DNA from: a virus
Direction: 5' to 3' (one strand)
DNA: 22,845 nt
IMG/VR virus record: IMGVR_UViG_3300035187_004799
Location: 1-22,845 of that record
Program-made: the position numbers and the translations under genes
In this document: piece after piece, positions 1-8,324 of the stretch
Layout: each line of letters starts with the position of its first letter
Position numbering within the stretch: position 1 is the stretch's first letter
The notes under the pieces: generated by a model
Seen by the model: the letters and a program-made list of their open reading frames with translations, nothing else
Databases searched by the model: none
What the model was told of the DNA's origin: nothing

Positions 1-2
1 GA

Positions 3-521
3 AAAACCTTTACGGATTCCCAACAGGATGCAGCAATGTCGATTCTCGGAGCACTTGAATCCGAACTTGCATATTATCTAAATCGTCCGTTGGGGGCTCA
101 GGTCTTTACCGAGGAAGAACACAAACTTGTTCCAAATCAAAGACAGATTTTTTTACGTCATGCGCCGGTTCAAAGCGTAACCAGTTTTTTTGTTGGTCTT
201 CCCGGAGATGAAGTTCAGCAAAATATTACTGACTTCGATATTTTCCCTTGGGGCATCGACAACATAAGAATTGCTGGCACGGGAAATCAAGCGCTAGTTA
301 CATACACAGCAGGAATGACAGGACCAGATACTGTTGCTCTAGAGCGTGTTCTTTACTCCGCGGCAACGCGAGAGATGGGCAAGTTTTTAATAGACGCACA
401 GGGTCTTGCGAGATTCAAAGTTGAAGGAACAGATTATTTGTTTCCTGATGGCGGAGAAGGTGGATTCACCGATAGGGAACTAAATTCGGTGAAGCGATTT
501 AGGCGAAGGGTGGTTCTGTGA
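3..521 (+). CDS. Head-tail connector (gp6-like adaptor), 5'-partial
   Basis: Probable adaptor protein that docks on the portal ring and links the capsid to the tail. An ATG lies at 36, but the frame is open to the left edge of the window. The upstream in-frame residues (KTFTDSQQDAA, then MSILGALESELAYYLNRPL) continue the amphipathic helix typical of the family's N-terminus, so the true start is probably outside the window and the Met at 36 is internal. The pattern of a helical N-terminus, a cis-peptide-rich beta middle (PVQSVTSFFV, DFDIFPWGIDNIRI, ALVTYTAG) and a helical C-terminus fits phage gp6-like connectors. The next gene starts 1 nt after the stop. Family assignment rests on pattern and gene order. 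Confidence 0.72.
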   Translation, partial: KTFTDSQQDAAMSILGALESELAYYLNRPLGAQVFTEEEHKLVPNQRQIFLRHAPVQSVTSFFVGLPGDEVQQNITDFDIFPWGIDNIRIAGTGNQALVTYTAGMTGPDTVALERVLYSAATREMGKFLIDAQGLARFKVEGTDYLFPDGGEGGFTDRELNSVKRFRRRVVL

Positions 522-522
522 A

Positions 523-855
523 ATGCGTGGTGCACGAACAGCAATAACCATAAAGAATATGACACCTGGTTTTGCAAATCAGGCAGAAGGAATTTGGACA
601 AATGTCGGGACCGATACAACCGTTTTTGGTTCAATTCATCAGAAAAATTCAGAAGACGTAGATGAATCAACCACTGGACAGATGAGCGAAGAAAGAAACA
701 TCGTGTGCCGACTTCCATTAAGCGCAAGCGTTACATACGGCGACCAAATTGTTGTCGGCGGATTTCATCAGGTGGTCGACGGAACCTATGAGATAGATGC
801 TTTGCTTTACACAAGAACGCATATTAGAGCAGAATGCAGAAGGACGCTTCGTTAA
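523..855 (+). CDS. Head closure / stopper-like neck protein
   Basis: A 110-residue protein directly after the connector, the position of the head-completion (stopper) protein in siphovirus and myovirus neck modules. The fold suggested by the sequence is a small beta barrel: alternating strands with an internal acidic linker (residues about 42-55, NSEDVDESTTGQ) and a C-terminal strand pair (VTYGDQIVVGG, TYEIDALLY). No catalytic motif is seen. The ATG lies 2 nt after the previous TGA, and the gene ends 1 nt before the next ATG, so it is probably translated from the same transcript. The role is inferred from size and synteny more than from recognisable motifs. Confidence 0.6.
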   Translation: MRGARTAITIKNMTPGFANQAEGIWTNVGTDTTVFGSIHQKNSEDVDESTTGQMSEERNIVCRLPLSASVTYGDQIVVGGFHQVVDGTYEIDALLYTRTHIRAECRRTLR

Positions 856-856
856 C

Positions 857-1369
857 ATGGCAAAAAAAAGCACACCAACCCAGAAGGTTTATGCGGCGCT
901 TGCTGCTGTTGAGCCGGAAATCAAAAGCATTATTTTGGCAGGCGTTTATCAAATGCGAAAAGCAGCAGAAGAGTTGTCAATTGTGGGCTTAAATGAAGCG
1001 CAAAAACTCATTCTTCATAAAGGTTCCTACAAGGAATACACAAAGAATGGCGTAAAAAGAATGTCTTCATCTCCGGGAGAGCCGCCCGCGGCAACTCGGG
1101 GTGGGGACCTTGAGTCAAGCCTTTATCAAAAAGTTGTTAGTAGGCCAAATCAAAATCCAGCAGTAGCAGAGTTTGGCAGCAAAGCACCATTTGCAAAAGA
1201 TTTGGAATTTGGAACAACCAAATTGCAGCCACGTCCATTTATGCGTCCGGCAAGAAATAATGTTGCAAAGGTTGCTGGGAGCCACGTTGTCAGGAATTTA
1301 CAAATTGCATATACTCGAAAAACCAAGGCCCTAAAGGGTAAAACATTTGTCGTCGACATGGAGGCGTAA
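857..1369 (+). CDS. HK97-gp10-like neck / tail-completion protein
   Basis: A 170-residue protein resembling the HK97 gp10-like family, which acts at the head-tail junction. Support comes from a long N-terminal helix (residues about 8-45), a flexible Ser/Gly/Pro middle (SSSPGEPPAATRGGDLESS) and the C-terminal signature with a LEFGTTKLQPRPFMRPA segment. The 'E-G-T....PRPFmrPA' pattern is the most recognisable part of this family. The frame extends back to 797, but the ATG at 857 is preferred because AGAAGGA (about 837-843) is a good Shine-Dalgarno sequence and the upstream extension overlaps the previous gene. Its stop overlaps the next start as TAATG. Confidence 0.75.
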   Translation: MAKKSTPTQKVYAALAAVEPEIKSIILAGVYQMRKAAEELSIVGLNEAQKLILHKGSYKEYTKNGVKRMSSSPGEPPAATRGGDLESSLYQKVVSRPNQNPAVAEFGSKAPFAKDLEFGTTKLQPRPFMRPARNNVAKVAGSHVVRNLQIAYTRKTKALKGKTFVVDMEA

Positions 1370-1758
1370 TGGCTTCTATCGGCGGAGCAATCAGAACTGT
1401 GTTATTGAATGACACAATAACTGAGGTATCTACGCGCATATTTAGAGACATTGCGCCACCAGAAACCACTTATCCTTATATCACTATTTTTGATGAATTG
1501 TCAAACACTCCGGCACTTCTTGGGGACAGTTTGGTGCTGGCAAGAACCAGAATGGTTCAGGTCAGTTTGTGGCAAGTGCGCACCTCAGAAAATGTGGCCA
1601 TAATCAACGAAGTCGTTGCTGCGCTTGATAACGCCACACTCAATGCAGACCAACTTGTATTAAAGGTTAGAGTGGCTGACATACAAAGGATTTTTGATTC
1701 AACAGATGATACTATTTTGCACGCAGTCACCGTCAACGTAACACAAAAGGCACAATAA
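1369..1758 (+). CDS. Tail terminator-like protein (DUF3168 type)
   Basis: A 129-residue protein matching the tail-terminator group (DUF3168-like), which caps the tail tube and joins it to the neck. Visible hallmarks are an N-terminal helix (GGAIRTVLLND), a 'R-F-....P--.YPYITIFDE' strand region at residues about 24-45, an LARTRMVQVSLWQ strand, and a C-terminal HAVTVNVTQK strand. Position four in a connector, stopper, gp10-like series supports the call. It is joined by TAATG overlaps to both neighbours, indicating translational coupling. A terminator implies a long tail tube, yet no tube gene follows in this window. Confidence 0.7.
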   Translation: MASIGGAIRTVLLNDTITEVSTRIFRDIAPPETTYPYITIFDELSNTPALLGDSLVLARTRMVQVSLWQVRTSENVAIINEVVAALDNATLNADQLVLKVRVADIQRIFDSTDDTILHAVTVNVTQKAQ

Positions 1759-2435
1759 TGGCTTTCACACCAATTACCGTCACCGGAACCTACGTTGAGT
1801 CTGGAACGGGAGCCCCTTCGACAGGACGCGTCAATTTTCTTCTTACATCCCCAATGCGTCAGTCATCGGACAATATCACAATCTCTCCAACAGAAATTAC
1901 AGCACAATTAAGTGCATCTGGCTCATTCTCAGTGTCTCTTTACGCTACCAACGACACGGCAACGTTGCCTCAAGGTGTTACTTACGAAGTTACTGAAAGA
2001 ATTAAGGGCGCCGGGATAAATAAATATTTTATTTCAATAGATAAAAATTCAATCAATGGAACAGTCGACCTTGCTGACCTGGTTCCAAATATTGACCCAG
2101 TTGTACAGTTGAACTATGCGACAGTCGAATATGTAAATGACGCTTTTTCTGACTCTGGTGATGCTGCGACTTTGATTTTTAATCCAACCTCAGAAATAAC
2201 TTCTACAACTATTCAGGGCGCCATCGAGGAGGTGAGGTCACGTTCGCGTTTTGTCCATAACCAAGCATCTGCTTCGAGTACGTGGAATATCACGCACAAC
2301 ATGCGATTTTTCCCCAATGTAAGCATTGTCGATAGCGCTCAAAGCAAGGTCATTGGCGAGGTCACCTATATATCAGAAAACGCCCTAACGGTGACCTTCT
2401 CACACTCTTTCGCCGGAAAGGCGTATCTTTCATAG
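1758..2435 (+). CDS. Tail fibre / tail-associated structural protein
   Basis: A 225-residue protein with an N-terminal beta-rich domain (residues about 1-115, opening TPITVTGTYVESGTGAPSTG) of the kind seen at the start of phage fibres, a YVNDAF linker near 126, and an SxTIQGAIEEV segment typical of fibre trimer stalks. The last about 55 residues (from about 168, with NITHNM...FPNVSIVDS and NALTVTFSHSFAGKA) match in pattern the C-terminus of the next gene (ITHNFG...VVVQVYD, TVTVSFSVAPASNAF). That indicates a shared tip or receptor-side domain. The start overlaps the tail terminator stop (TAATG). This slot is normally occupied by the major tail protein, but the sequence reads as a fibre rather than a tube. 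Confidence 0.6.
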   Translation: MAFTPITVTGTYVESGTGAPSTGRVNFLLTSPMRQSSDNITISPTEITAQLSASGSFSVSLYATNDTATLPQGVTYEVTERIKGAGINKYFISIDKNSINGTVDLADLVPNIDPVVQLNYATVEYVNDAFSDSGDAATLIFNPTSEITSTTIQGAIEEVRSRSRFVHNQASASSTWNITHNMRFFPNVSIVDSAQSKVIGEVTYISENALTVTFSHSFAGKAYLS

Positions 2436-2458
2436 AGGAACTCTGGAGGTAAACCTAC

Positions 2459-3913
2459 ATGAAATTTGTAACAAATTTAAATCTTAACCAGAACGAACTC
2501 CAGAACGGTAAGTTTCAGGTCGTCGCCTCTGACCCTTCTATTGACAATTTTGAGGGCAGGTTAATTTACAATTCTACCGAAAAAACAATCAAGGTTTATA
2601 CGGGTAGCGCATGGCGCAAAATGGTCCATTCAGCCTCGTCTGCTGGCAGTGCTTCAGCGGCGCTTACAATCAGTGAGTCTAACGGCGCTTTAACTTTTAC
2701 TCCAGTTCTTGCAACGACATCAGCGGATGGTGTCATGTCCTCTTCAGACAAGACAAAACTTGAAGACGCTACTGCGGATGCGACTGCTTCAAAACTTGTA
2801 ATTCGTGATGCAAGTGGAAACTTCAAAGCGGCAACACCAACCGACGCCGCTCATGTCGCCACTAAGGGTTATGTTGACTCTGCACGTCAGGGACTTGATG
2901 TTAAAGCATCATCTCGTGTTGCAACAACCGCACCCGTACTTCTTGCTTCTGGTCTCGAGAACGGAGACACAGTTGACGGAGTCGTACTTGCAACTGGTGA
3001 CCGTGTTCTTGTTAAGGACCAAAGCACTGCATCAGAAAACGGTATCTATGTTGTTCAGGCATCTGGTGCAGCAGTTCGCGCCGATGACTTTGATACTTCG
3101 GGCAAGGTAACTGCGGGTGCATTTACCTTCATCGCAGAAGGCACAACAAACGGTGACCAAGGGTTTGTTCTCACAACCAACGACACGATTACTCTCGGCA
3201 CTACTGGACTTACGTTCACACAATTCTCTGGTACTGGTCAAATTGATGCGGGTGATGCTCTTAGTAAGTCTGGTAGCACTCTCAACGTCAATGTTGGGAC
3301 CGGTATCGAGGTTCATTCCGATGCCCTGCGAATCAAGTCTGACGCAGCGGGAGACGGTCTCGGCTATAGCGCAGGCGTCCTATCGGTAACCGTAGGTGCT
3401 AACACTGGTCTGGAAATTACTTCTGACTCAGTCGGAATCAAACTTGATGCAGGAATCTCTGGTTTGTCGACTGCTTCCGCAGGTCTAAAAATTGACTCGA
3501 ATATTGCGGGAGACGGACTTACCTACACAAACGGAGTCATCAGCCGAGATGTAATTGACCTTGCACAAGGCTCTAATGACACCACCGGAACACTGCCACT
3601 AGACCAAGGTGGAACTAACGCAGTTTCCGCTTCTGCTGCACGAGCAACACTTGCCGAAACCTCATCCTCGGGAGCCAACACAAGCACTCCTGTACTTGCT
3701 CGAGTTGCCTCAAAGGCTGTCGGCAACGGAGTCGATGTTGCTCACGTAATTACCCACAACTTTGGAACCAGAGCAGTAGTCGTGCAGGTTTATGATACTT
3801 CTAGTTATGACACAGTAATAGCAGACGTAGAAAGGACAACAGCCGATACGGTAACTGTTTCTTTCTCTGTGGCCCCAGCATCAAATGCGTTTACGGTAGT
3901 AATTACGGGTTAG
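2459..3913 (+). CDS. Phage tail fibre protein, 484 residues
   Basis: A repeat-rich fibre protein with no enzymatic motif. In order: an N-terminal capping domain (residues 1-55, ending TVYTGSAWRK-like), a Ser/Ala/Thr stalk (55-127), a domain at about 128-257 opening DAAHVATKGYVDSA with TGDRVLVKDQSTASENGIYVV and QGFVLTT, then stalk repeats with alternating 'sGSTLNVnVGTGIEV', 'AAGDGLGYSAGVLSV' and 'IAGDGLTYTNGVIS' units, and a C-terminal tip domain (about 415-484) shared with the previous gene. The 128-257 domain recurs in the 1182-residue fibre. A strong ribosome-binding site, GGAGG at 2445-2449, fixes the ATG at 2459. A 60-nt gap follows. Confidence 0.78.
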   Translation: MKFVTNLNLNQNELQNGKFQVVASDPSIDNFEGRLIYNSTEKTIKVYTGSAWRKMVHSASSAGSASAALTISESNGALTFTPVLATTSADGVMSSSDKTKLEDATADATASKLVIRDASGNFKAATPTDAAHVATKGYVDSARQGLDVKASSRVATTAPVLLASGLENGDTVDGVVLATGDRVLVKDQSTASENGIYVVQASGAAVRADDFDTSGKVTAGAFTFIAEGTTNGDQGFVLTTNDTITLGTTGLTFTQFSGTGQIDAGDALSKSGSTLNVNVGTGIEVHSDALRIKSDAAGDGLGYSAGVLSVTVGANTGLEITSDSVGIKLDAGISGLSTASAGLKIDSNIAGDGLTYTNGVISRDVIDLAQGSNDTTGTLPLDQGGTNAVSASAARATLAETSSSGANTSTPVLARVASKAVGNGVDVAHVITHNFGTRAVVVQVYDTSSYDTVIADVERTTADTVTVSFSVAPASNAFTVVITG

Positions 3914-3973
3914 CAATATCCATAGTGTCTTGAGGGACACAAACAATAAGAAAACAGTTGAGGCTGAATTCAC
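3914..3973 (+). other. Short intergenic gap with small hairpin
   Basis: A 60-nt gap between two fibre genes. GTGTC (3925-3929) and GACAC (3936-3940) can pair over a 6-nt loop, too short and without a T tract to be a convincing terminator. GAGG within TTGAGG near 3960 serves as the Shine-Dalgarno sequence for the ATG at 3974. Confidence 0.35.
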
Positions 3974-4567
3974 ATGACAAGATTTGTTGGCACCCCATTA
4001 CGTGGAATTGAATTTTCCACAGTCAGCGACGAGACATTTTCTGTCCGCGTGAACGGGGATAATTACGCACGAGTCAGAATTGATGCCGGCGGTCGTCTTA
4101 ATTGGTCTTCAGGCTCCGCAACCTTTGACACCAACCTTTTTAGAGATTCAGCAAACATGCTTCAAACAGACGACGCCTTCAAGGCAGCCTTGGGTATTGT
4201 TACTCTTACTACTGCAGGAGCCCCAGAAGCCGTATTGCCAGATGGGGCAATTGCGATTGACAATACTAACAACCGACTTTACTTTAGGTCCAATTCAAAT
4301 TGGCTCGCGGCTCAGGGCGGTGCAACCGTTTCTTCGGAAGCACCGGGAAGTCCAATTGAAGGCTCCCTTTGGTTTGATATTGACGACGACACTCTTTACG
4401 TTCGCGAAGGTAATTCTTGGGTAACTACAGGTGGTTCGTCCGTAACTGTTTCTGATGCAGCCCCAACTGCTGGTTTGGCTGAGGGTGATTTATGGTTTGA
4501 ATCGGACACGGGGAGAACTTTTGTTCGCTACGACTCATTTTGGGTTGAAATAGGGGGAATTGGCTAA
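3974..4567 (+). CDS. Tail protein with three LWF/LYF-type repeats
   Basis: A 197-residue structural protein. The N-terminal part (residues 1-75) is beta-rich ([18 protein letters not shown]). Three related motifs follow: residues about 89-116 ([20 protein letters not shown]), 120-154 ([19 protein letters not shown]) and 160-195 ([22 protein letters not shown]). The 'P..G.lWfD.....lyvr....W' unit recurs in fibres and baseplate-associated proteins of aquatic phages and probably forms small beta modules. The gene ends in a TAATG overlap with the next gene. No enzyme motif is seen. Exact location in the virion is unknown. Confidence 0.65.
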   Translation: MTRFVGTPLRGIEFSTVSDETFSVRVNGDNYARVRIDAGGRLNWSSGSATFDTNLFRDSANMLQTDDAFKAALGIVTLTTAGAPEAVLPDGAIAIDNTNNRLYFRSNSNWLAAQGGATVSSEAPGSPIEGSLWFDIDDDTLYVREGNSWVTTGGSSVTVSDAAPTAGLAEGDLWFESDTGRTFVRYDSFWVEIGGIG

Positions 4568-4773
4568 TGGCAATAAATTTCCCAAACTCTCCCTCAATAG
4601 GGGATACTCACTCATCTGGTGCCAAGACATGGACATGGGACGGGGAAAAGTGGCTGCTGAACCCAGAAGACATAGCATTCACCGTAGACAATCTGGATGG
4701 TGGTATTCTTGAAATAGATGAGGCTGAAGTGTCAAATAATTTAATTTTTACTTTTGATGGAGGTGTCTTGTAA
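4567..4773 (+). CDS. Small tail-fibre-associated protein
   Basis: A 68-residue protein opening [20 protein letters not shown] followed by DGEKWLL. This '[11 protein letters not shown]...g.tWtWdG.kW' motif is a common short N-terminal or stand-alone module in phage tail proteins. The remaining about 38 residues are acidic and beta-prone. The gene is coupled by TAATG overlaps to both neighbours, so it is almost certainly co-translated with the fibre genes. It may be a linker or chaperone-like piece for the large fibre downstream, but nothing in the sequence proves that. Confidence 0.65.
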   Translation: MAINFPNSPSIGDTHSSGAKTWTWDGEKWLLNPEDIAFTVDNLDGGILEIDEAEVSNNLIFTFDGGVL

Positions 4774-7700
4774 TGTCCGGTGCACGAATTCAAGTCAAGC
4801 GCTCCACAGCAGCGTCATGGACGTCAAATAACCCAGTTTTGTTTGCTGGAGAAATAGGTTTAGAAACAGACACAGCAAAATTTAAAATAGGCAACGGTTC
4901 AACGGCTTGGACCAGCCTTGCTTACTCCAGCGTTCCTTTATCTTTATCAAGTATTAACGACCTTGGCGACGTAACAATCACATCAGCCTCCTCCGGCGAC
5001 TTCTTGCGATGGAACGGCTCTACATGGATTAATGATGCCGTAAATCTTTCCACCGATACCATTGGTTCGTATGTTGAATCTCTTGTTGCTGGCACGGGTG
5101 TCACACTCTCTAACAACTCTGGCGAAGCCGCAACACCAACTGTTGCCATTGGGCAGGCAGTTGGAACCTCAGCCTCAGTAACTTTTGGACAACTGACAGT
5201 TAATGGTCAGACAAATGTTGGCGGGAACATTATCCCAAACACAAACGAGGCCTATGACTTAGGTTCTGCTTCTGCTCGCTTCCGTGACATCTATCTGTCG
5301 GGAACGACAATTGACCTTGGCGGCGTAGAAATAACGAGTGACGGAACGGACATTTCGTTTTCTGGCGGAATGAGTGTTGGCGGAAGCGCAAATTTCGTTG
5401 GCGACCTGACAGGGAATGCTGACACGGCCTCAACTCTTGAGACCGCACGCACAATTTCTCTTGCTGGCGATTTATCTGGTTCTGTTTCCTTTGATGGTTC
5501 TCAAAATGTAACCATTACCGCGACGGTGCAACCTGACAGCATTGCCCTTGGTACTGACACAACTGGAAACTTTGTCAACGACCTAACAGCGGGTACGGGC
5601 GTTACCGTAACGCACACACCCGGTGAGGGCTCCAGCCCGACAGTGGCTATTGGTCAGTCGGTAGCCACGAGCGCGTCTGTAACATTCGCACATGTTTCTG
5701 CGCCAGTAACAGGCAACGTAACGGGTGATGTTTCCGGTAATGCGGTAACCGCTACAGCCCTGCAAACGGCTCGGACAATTGCTGGTCAGTTATTTGATGG
5801 TTCCGCAAGTATCTCCATCGCCCCAACAGACTTGACTGGCGTTACCTCAACAGCCGCAGAAATCAACATTCTTGATGGTGCCACTCTTTCAACAACAGAA
5901 CTTAACTATGTGGATGGCGTAACTTCTGCAATTCAAACGCAAATGGATGCAAAGGCACCACTCGCCTCCCCAACATTTACTGGAACTGTCACAGTCCCCG
6001 CACCGACCAATCCGACTGATGCCGCGACCAAGGCATACGCCGACGCAATTGGCGCTGGAATTAATTGGCACAACTCAGTAGAAACGGCAACTGCAGCCGC
6101 TCTTCCAAATACACCGACTTATGCAAACGGAACAAACGGTGTAGGCGCAACCCTTACCGCATCCGCCAACGCAAGATTGGTGATGGACGGCATCAATACC
6201 ACTACGGGTGACAGGGTTTTGGTCAAGGACCAAGCCGATGCAACACAAAACGGAATTTATGTAGTTACGGCTCAGGGTTCCGTCAGCGTTCCGTATGTAC
6301 TTACGAGGGCATCAGACCACGACAATTTGAATGATGAGGTCGTGCGAGGCGACGCTGTCTATGTGGCAAATGGTGCAACAAACATAAACCAAGGTTTCAT
6401 TATCTCTTCGGAGGGAACTGGCGAGAACGACAAACACGTTCTCGGAACCGATGACATGAACTGGTCACAGTTCACTGGCGCGGCAAACATAACTGCGGGA
6501 ACGGGAATCACAAAGACTGGCAATACTCTCTCAATAGGGCAAAGTGTTGCGACTAGTGCATCGGTTACATTCGCTCATGTAGCAGCAGACGTAACAGGAA
6601 ATGTCACTGGGAATGTAACAGGAAATGTCAATGGGAATGTAACTGGGAATGTAACTGGGAATGTAACTGGTAGTTCCGGTTCCACTACTGGAAACGCCGC
6701 AACTGCAACCGCTTTGCAGAACGCGCGAACAATCTCACTTTCTGGAGATGTCTCAGGCTCTGTATCATTTGACGGAACCAGCAATGTTTCAATCAGTGCA
6801 ACAGTTCAGCCCGACTCGGTTGCGCTAGGAACAGACACAACTGGCAACTTTATGTCCGACCTTACCCAGGGTACCGGTGTAACGATTACTCACACCCCTG
6901 GTGAGGGTTCGAATGCGACAATCGCAATCGGTCAGGCTGTTGCCACATCGTCATCTGTAACATTCGCGCATGTTTCTGCGCCATTGACAGGAAATGTCAG
7001 CGGAAACGTAACGGGCAATGTCACCGGAAACCTGACTGGAAATGCCGACACAGCCACCTCACTGCAGACCTCCCGAGCCATCTCACTTGGCGGCGACCTC
7101 AGCGGTTCTGCTTCGTTCAACGGCTCGTCGGATATTACAATCACCGCAACTGTTCAGCCGGACAGTGTTGCGCTCGGTGCAGACACGACCGGCAACTACA
7201 TGTCAGATGTTACTGCTGGCACCGGTGTAACTGTCACCCACACTCCAGGTGAGGGCTCCTCGGCTACTATCGCAATTGGTCAGGCTGTCGGCGCATCTGA
7301 CAATCCATCATTCGCTGGAATTACTGCAGATGGTGTTCAGATTGGTATTTCGGCATCAGCAGAAATTGACACAACCGCCGGCAATCTAGTAATTGACTCA
7401 GCAGGCGGAACGGTCACAATTGACGACAACTTGATTATTTCTGGTGACCTCACGGTTAATGGGACAACGACAACCGTCAATACGGAGACAATCAATCTCG
7501 CTGACAACATCATTGTTCTCAATAGCAATGAGACAAGCGCGCCATCACAGAATGCTGGTATTGAAGTTGAACGTGGAACGTCGGCAAACGTTGCCGTCCG
7601 CTGGAATGAAACAAGCGATAAGTGGGAAATCACTGAAGATGGCTCTACGTATTACGACATTGCTACAACATTTTATGTTGACGGGCAAAGCATTACATCG

Positions 7701-8321
7701 CTCGACGAGATTGGTGACGTCTCAATCACTTCTGCCTCTGCTGGCCAGTTCCTTAAGTGGAACGGTTCAGCATGGGTAAATGACTCAATTCCCACCATCA
7801 ACACGCTTGACGATGTTGGCGATGTAACAATAACTTCTGCCACTGCGGGTGACTTTTTGAAGTGGAACGGTTCAGCATGGGTAAATGACCCAATCGATTT
7901 GGGAACCGATACGACTGGCAGTTACGTTAAGTCATTAAGCATATTCGCTAGTGCAGGTCTTGACCTCAGTTCAACCGATGACAACGGAGACAAGACATTC
8001 ACGCTCAGTTTGGCAGATGTGTCAACCAATGCTCAAATCGCCAGTTACACGCTTGTGCTAGGTGATAAGAATAAGATTGTGGAAATGAATGTTGCCTCTG
8101 GAAATAACCTCACAGTCCCACCAAACTCATCCGTGGCATTTCCAGTTGGTACGCAAATCAACATTTTGCAGGTTGGCGCTGGTCAGACCACAGTTGTTCA
8201 AGGGTCTGGCGTAACCGTAAATGCTGCTCCAGGCTTGAAACTGCGAACACAATGGTCGTATGCTACGCTCATCAAGCGAGCAACCAATACTTGGGTTCTC
8301 GTCGGAGACATTTCAGCGTAA
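4773..8321 (+). CDS. Large repeat tail fibre, 1182 residues, with Mtd-type N-terminus
   Basis: Probable receptor-binding fibre. Residues about 4-50 (IQVKRSTAASWTSNNPVLFA, GEIGLETDTAKFKIGNGSTAW) match the N-terminal module of phage tropism-determinant and fibre proteins. The shaft contains three copies of a roughly 100-residue unit (TISLxGDlSGSvSFdG, ATVQPDSxALGxDTTGN, TAGTGVTVTHTPGEGS, AIGQxVaTSaSVTFAH) at about 5420-5780, 6700-7030 and 7050-7320, with a degenerate copy near 5050-5200. Residues about 409-570 hold the TGDRVLVKDQ...QNGIYVV domain also found in the 484-residue fibre. A VTGN array lies at 6591-6674. The C-terminal about 100 residues (TVPPNSSVAFPVGTQI, GVTVNAAPGLKLRTQWS) form a recognisable fibre tip domain. 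The start is fixed by TAATG coupling. Confidence 0.85.
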   Translation: MSGARIQVKRSTAASWTSNNPVLFAGEIGLETDTAKFKIGNGSTAWTSLAYSSVPLSLSSINDLGDVTITSASSGDFLRWNGSTWINDAVNLSTDTIGSYVESLVAGTGVTLSNNSGEAATPTVAIGQAVGTSASVTFGQLTVNGQTNVGGNIIPNTNEAYDLGSASARFRDIYLSGTTIDLGGVEITSDGTDISFSGGMSVGGSANFVGDLTGNADTASTLETARTISLAGDLSGSVSFDGSQNVTITATVQPDSIALGTDTTGNFVNDLTAGTGVTVTHTPGEGSSPTVAIGQSVATSASVTFAHVSAPVTGNVTGDVSGNAVTATALQTARTIAGQLFDGSASISIAPTDLTGVTSTAAEINILDGATLSTTELNYVDGVTSAIQTQMDAKAPLASPTFTGTVTVPAPTNPTDAATKAYADAIGAGINWHNSVETATAAALPNTPTYANGTNGVGATLTASANARLVMDGINTTTGDRVLVKDQADATQNGIYVVTAQGSVSVPYVLTRASDHDNLNDEVVRGDAVYVANGATNINQGFIISSEGTGENDKHVLGTDDMNWSQFTGAANITAGTGITKTGNTLSIGQSVATSASVTFAHVAADVTGNVTGNVTGNVNGNVTGNVTGNVTGSSGSTTGNAATATALQNARTISLSGDVSGSVSFDGTSNVSISATVQPDSVALGTDTTGNFMSDLTQGTGVTITHTPGEGSNATIAIGQAVATSSSVTFAHVSAPLTGNVSGNVTGNVTGNLTGNADTATSLQTSRAISLGGDLSGSASFNGSSDITITATVQPDSVALGADTTGNYMSDVTAGTGVTVTHTPGEGSSATIAIGQAVGASDNPSFAGITADGVQIGISASAEIDTTAGNLVIDSAGGTVTIDDNLIISGDLTVNGTTTTVNTETINLADNIIVLNSNETSAPSQNAGIEVERGTSANVAVRWNETSDKWEITEDGSTYYDIATTFYVDGQSITSLDEIGDVSITSASAGQFLKWNGSAWVNDSIPTINTLDDVGDVTITSATAGDFLKWNGSAWVNDPIDLGTDTTGSYVKSLSIFASAGLDLSSTDDNGDKTFTLSLADVSTNAQIASYTLVLGDKNKIVEMNVASGNNLTVPPNSSVAFPVGTQINILQVGAGQTTVVQGSGVTVNAAPGLKLRTQWSYATLIKRATNTWVLVGDISA
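6591..6674 (+). repeat. 12-nt tandem repeat array (seven units) in the fibre gene
   Basis: Seven consecutive 12-nt units of the form GTAACTGGGAAT encode Val-Thr-Gly-Asn (one unit has Asn for Thr; the last ends Gly-Ser). The last four units are nearly identical at DNA level, which is a substrate for slippage or recombination. A second, more diverged stretch of the same motif (GNVSGNVTGNVTGNLTGN) lies near 6985-7040 in the same gene. It is coding throughout and in frame. Confidence 0.85.
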
Positions 8322-8324
8322 TTT

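Noticed and set aside
28-30. ATG at 28 as a gene start
   Set aside because: Out of frame with the connector gene, whose frame is open to the left edge.
797-856. Upstream start of the HK97-gp10-like gene
   Set aside because: Overlaps the stopper gene; ATG 857 has a good AGAAGGA ribosome site.
3925-3940. GTGTC/GACAC hairpin as a terminator between fibre genes
   Set aside because: Five-bp stem without a T tract, and the flanking genes look co-transcribed.
6591-6674. CRISPR-like repeats
   Set aside because: The units are 12 nt, contiguous and in frame inside a fibre gene, with no spacers.
6575-7144. Minus-strand frames with repeated FPVTFPV-type sequence in the large fibre
   Set aside because: They are shadows of the VTGN repeat; the plus-strand fibre is well supported.
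4773-8321. Diversity-generating retroelement target because of the Mtd-type N-terminus
   Set aside because: No reverse transcriptase, template repeat or C-type lectin tip is visible; the C-terminus is a different fibre domain.
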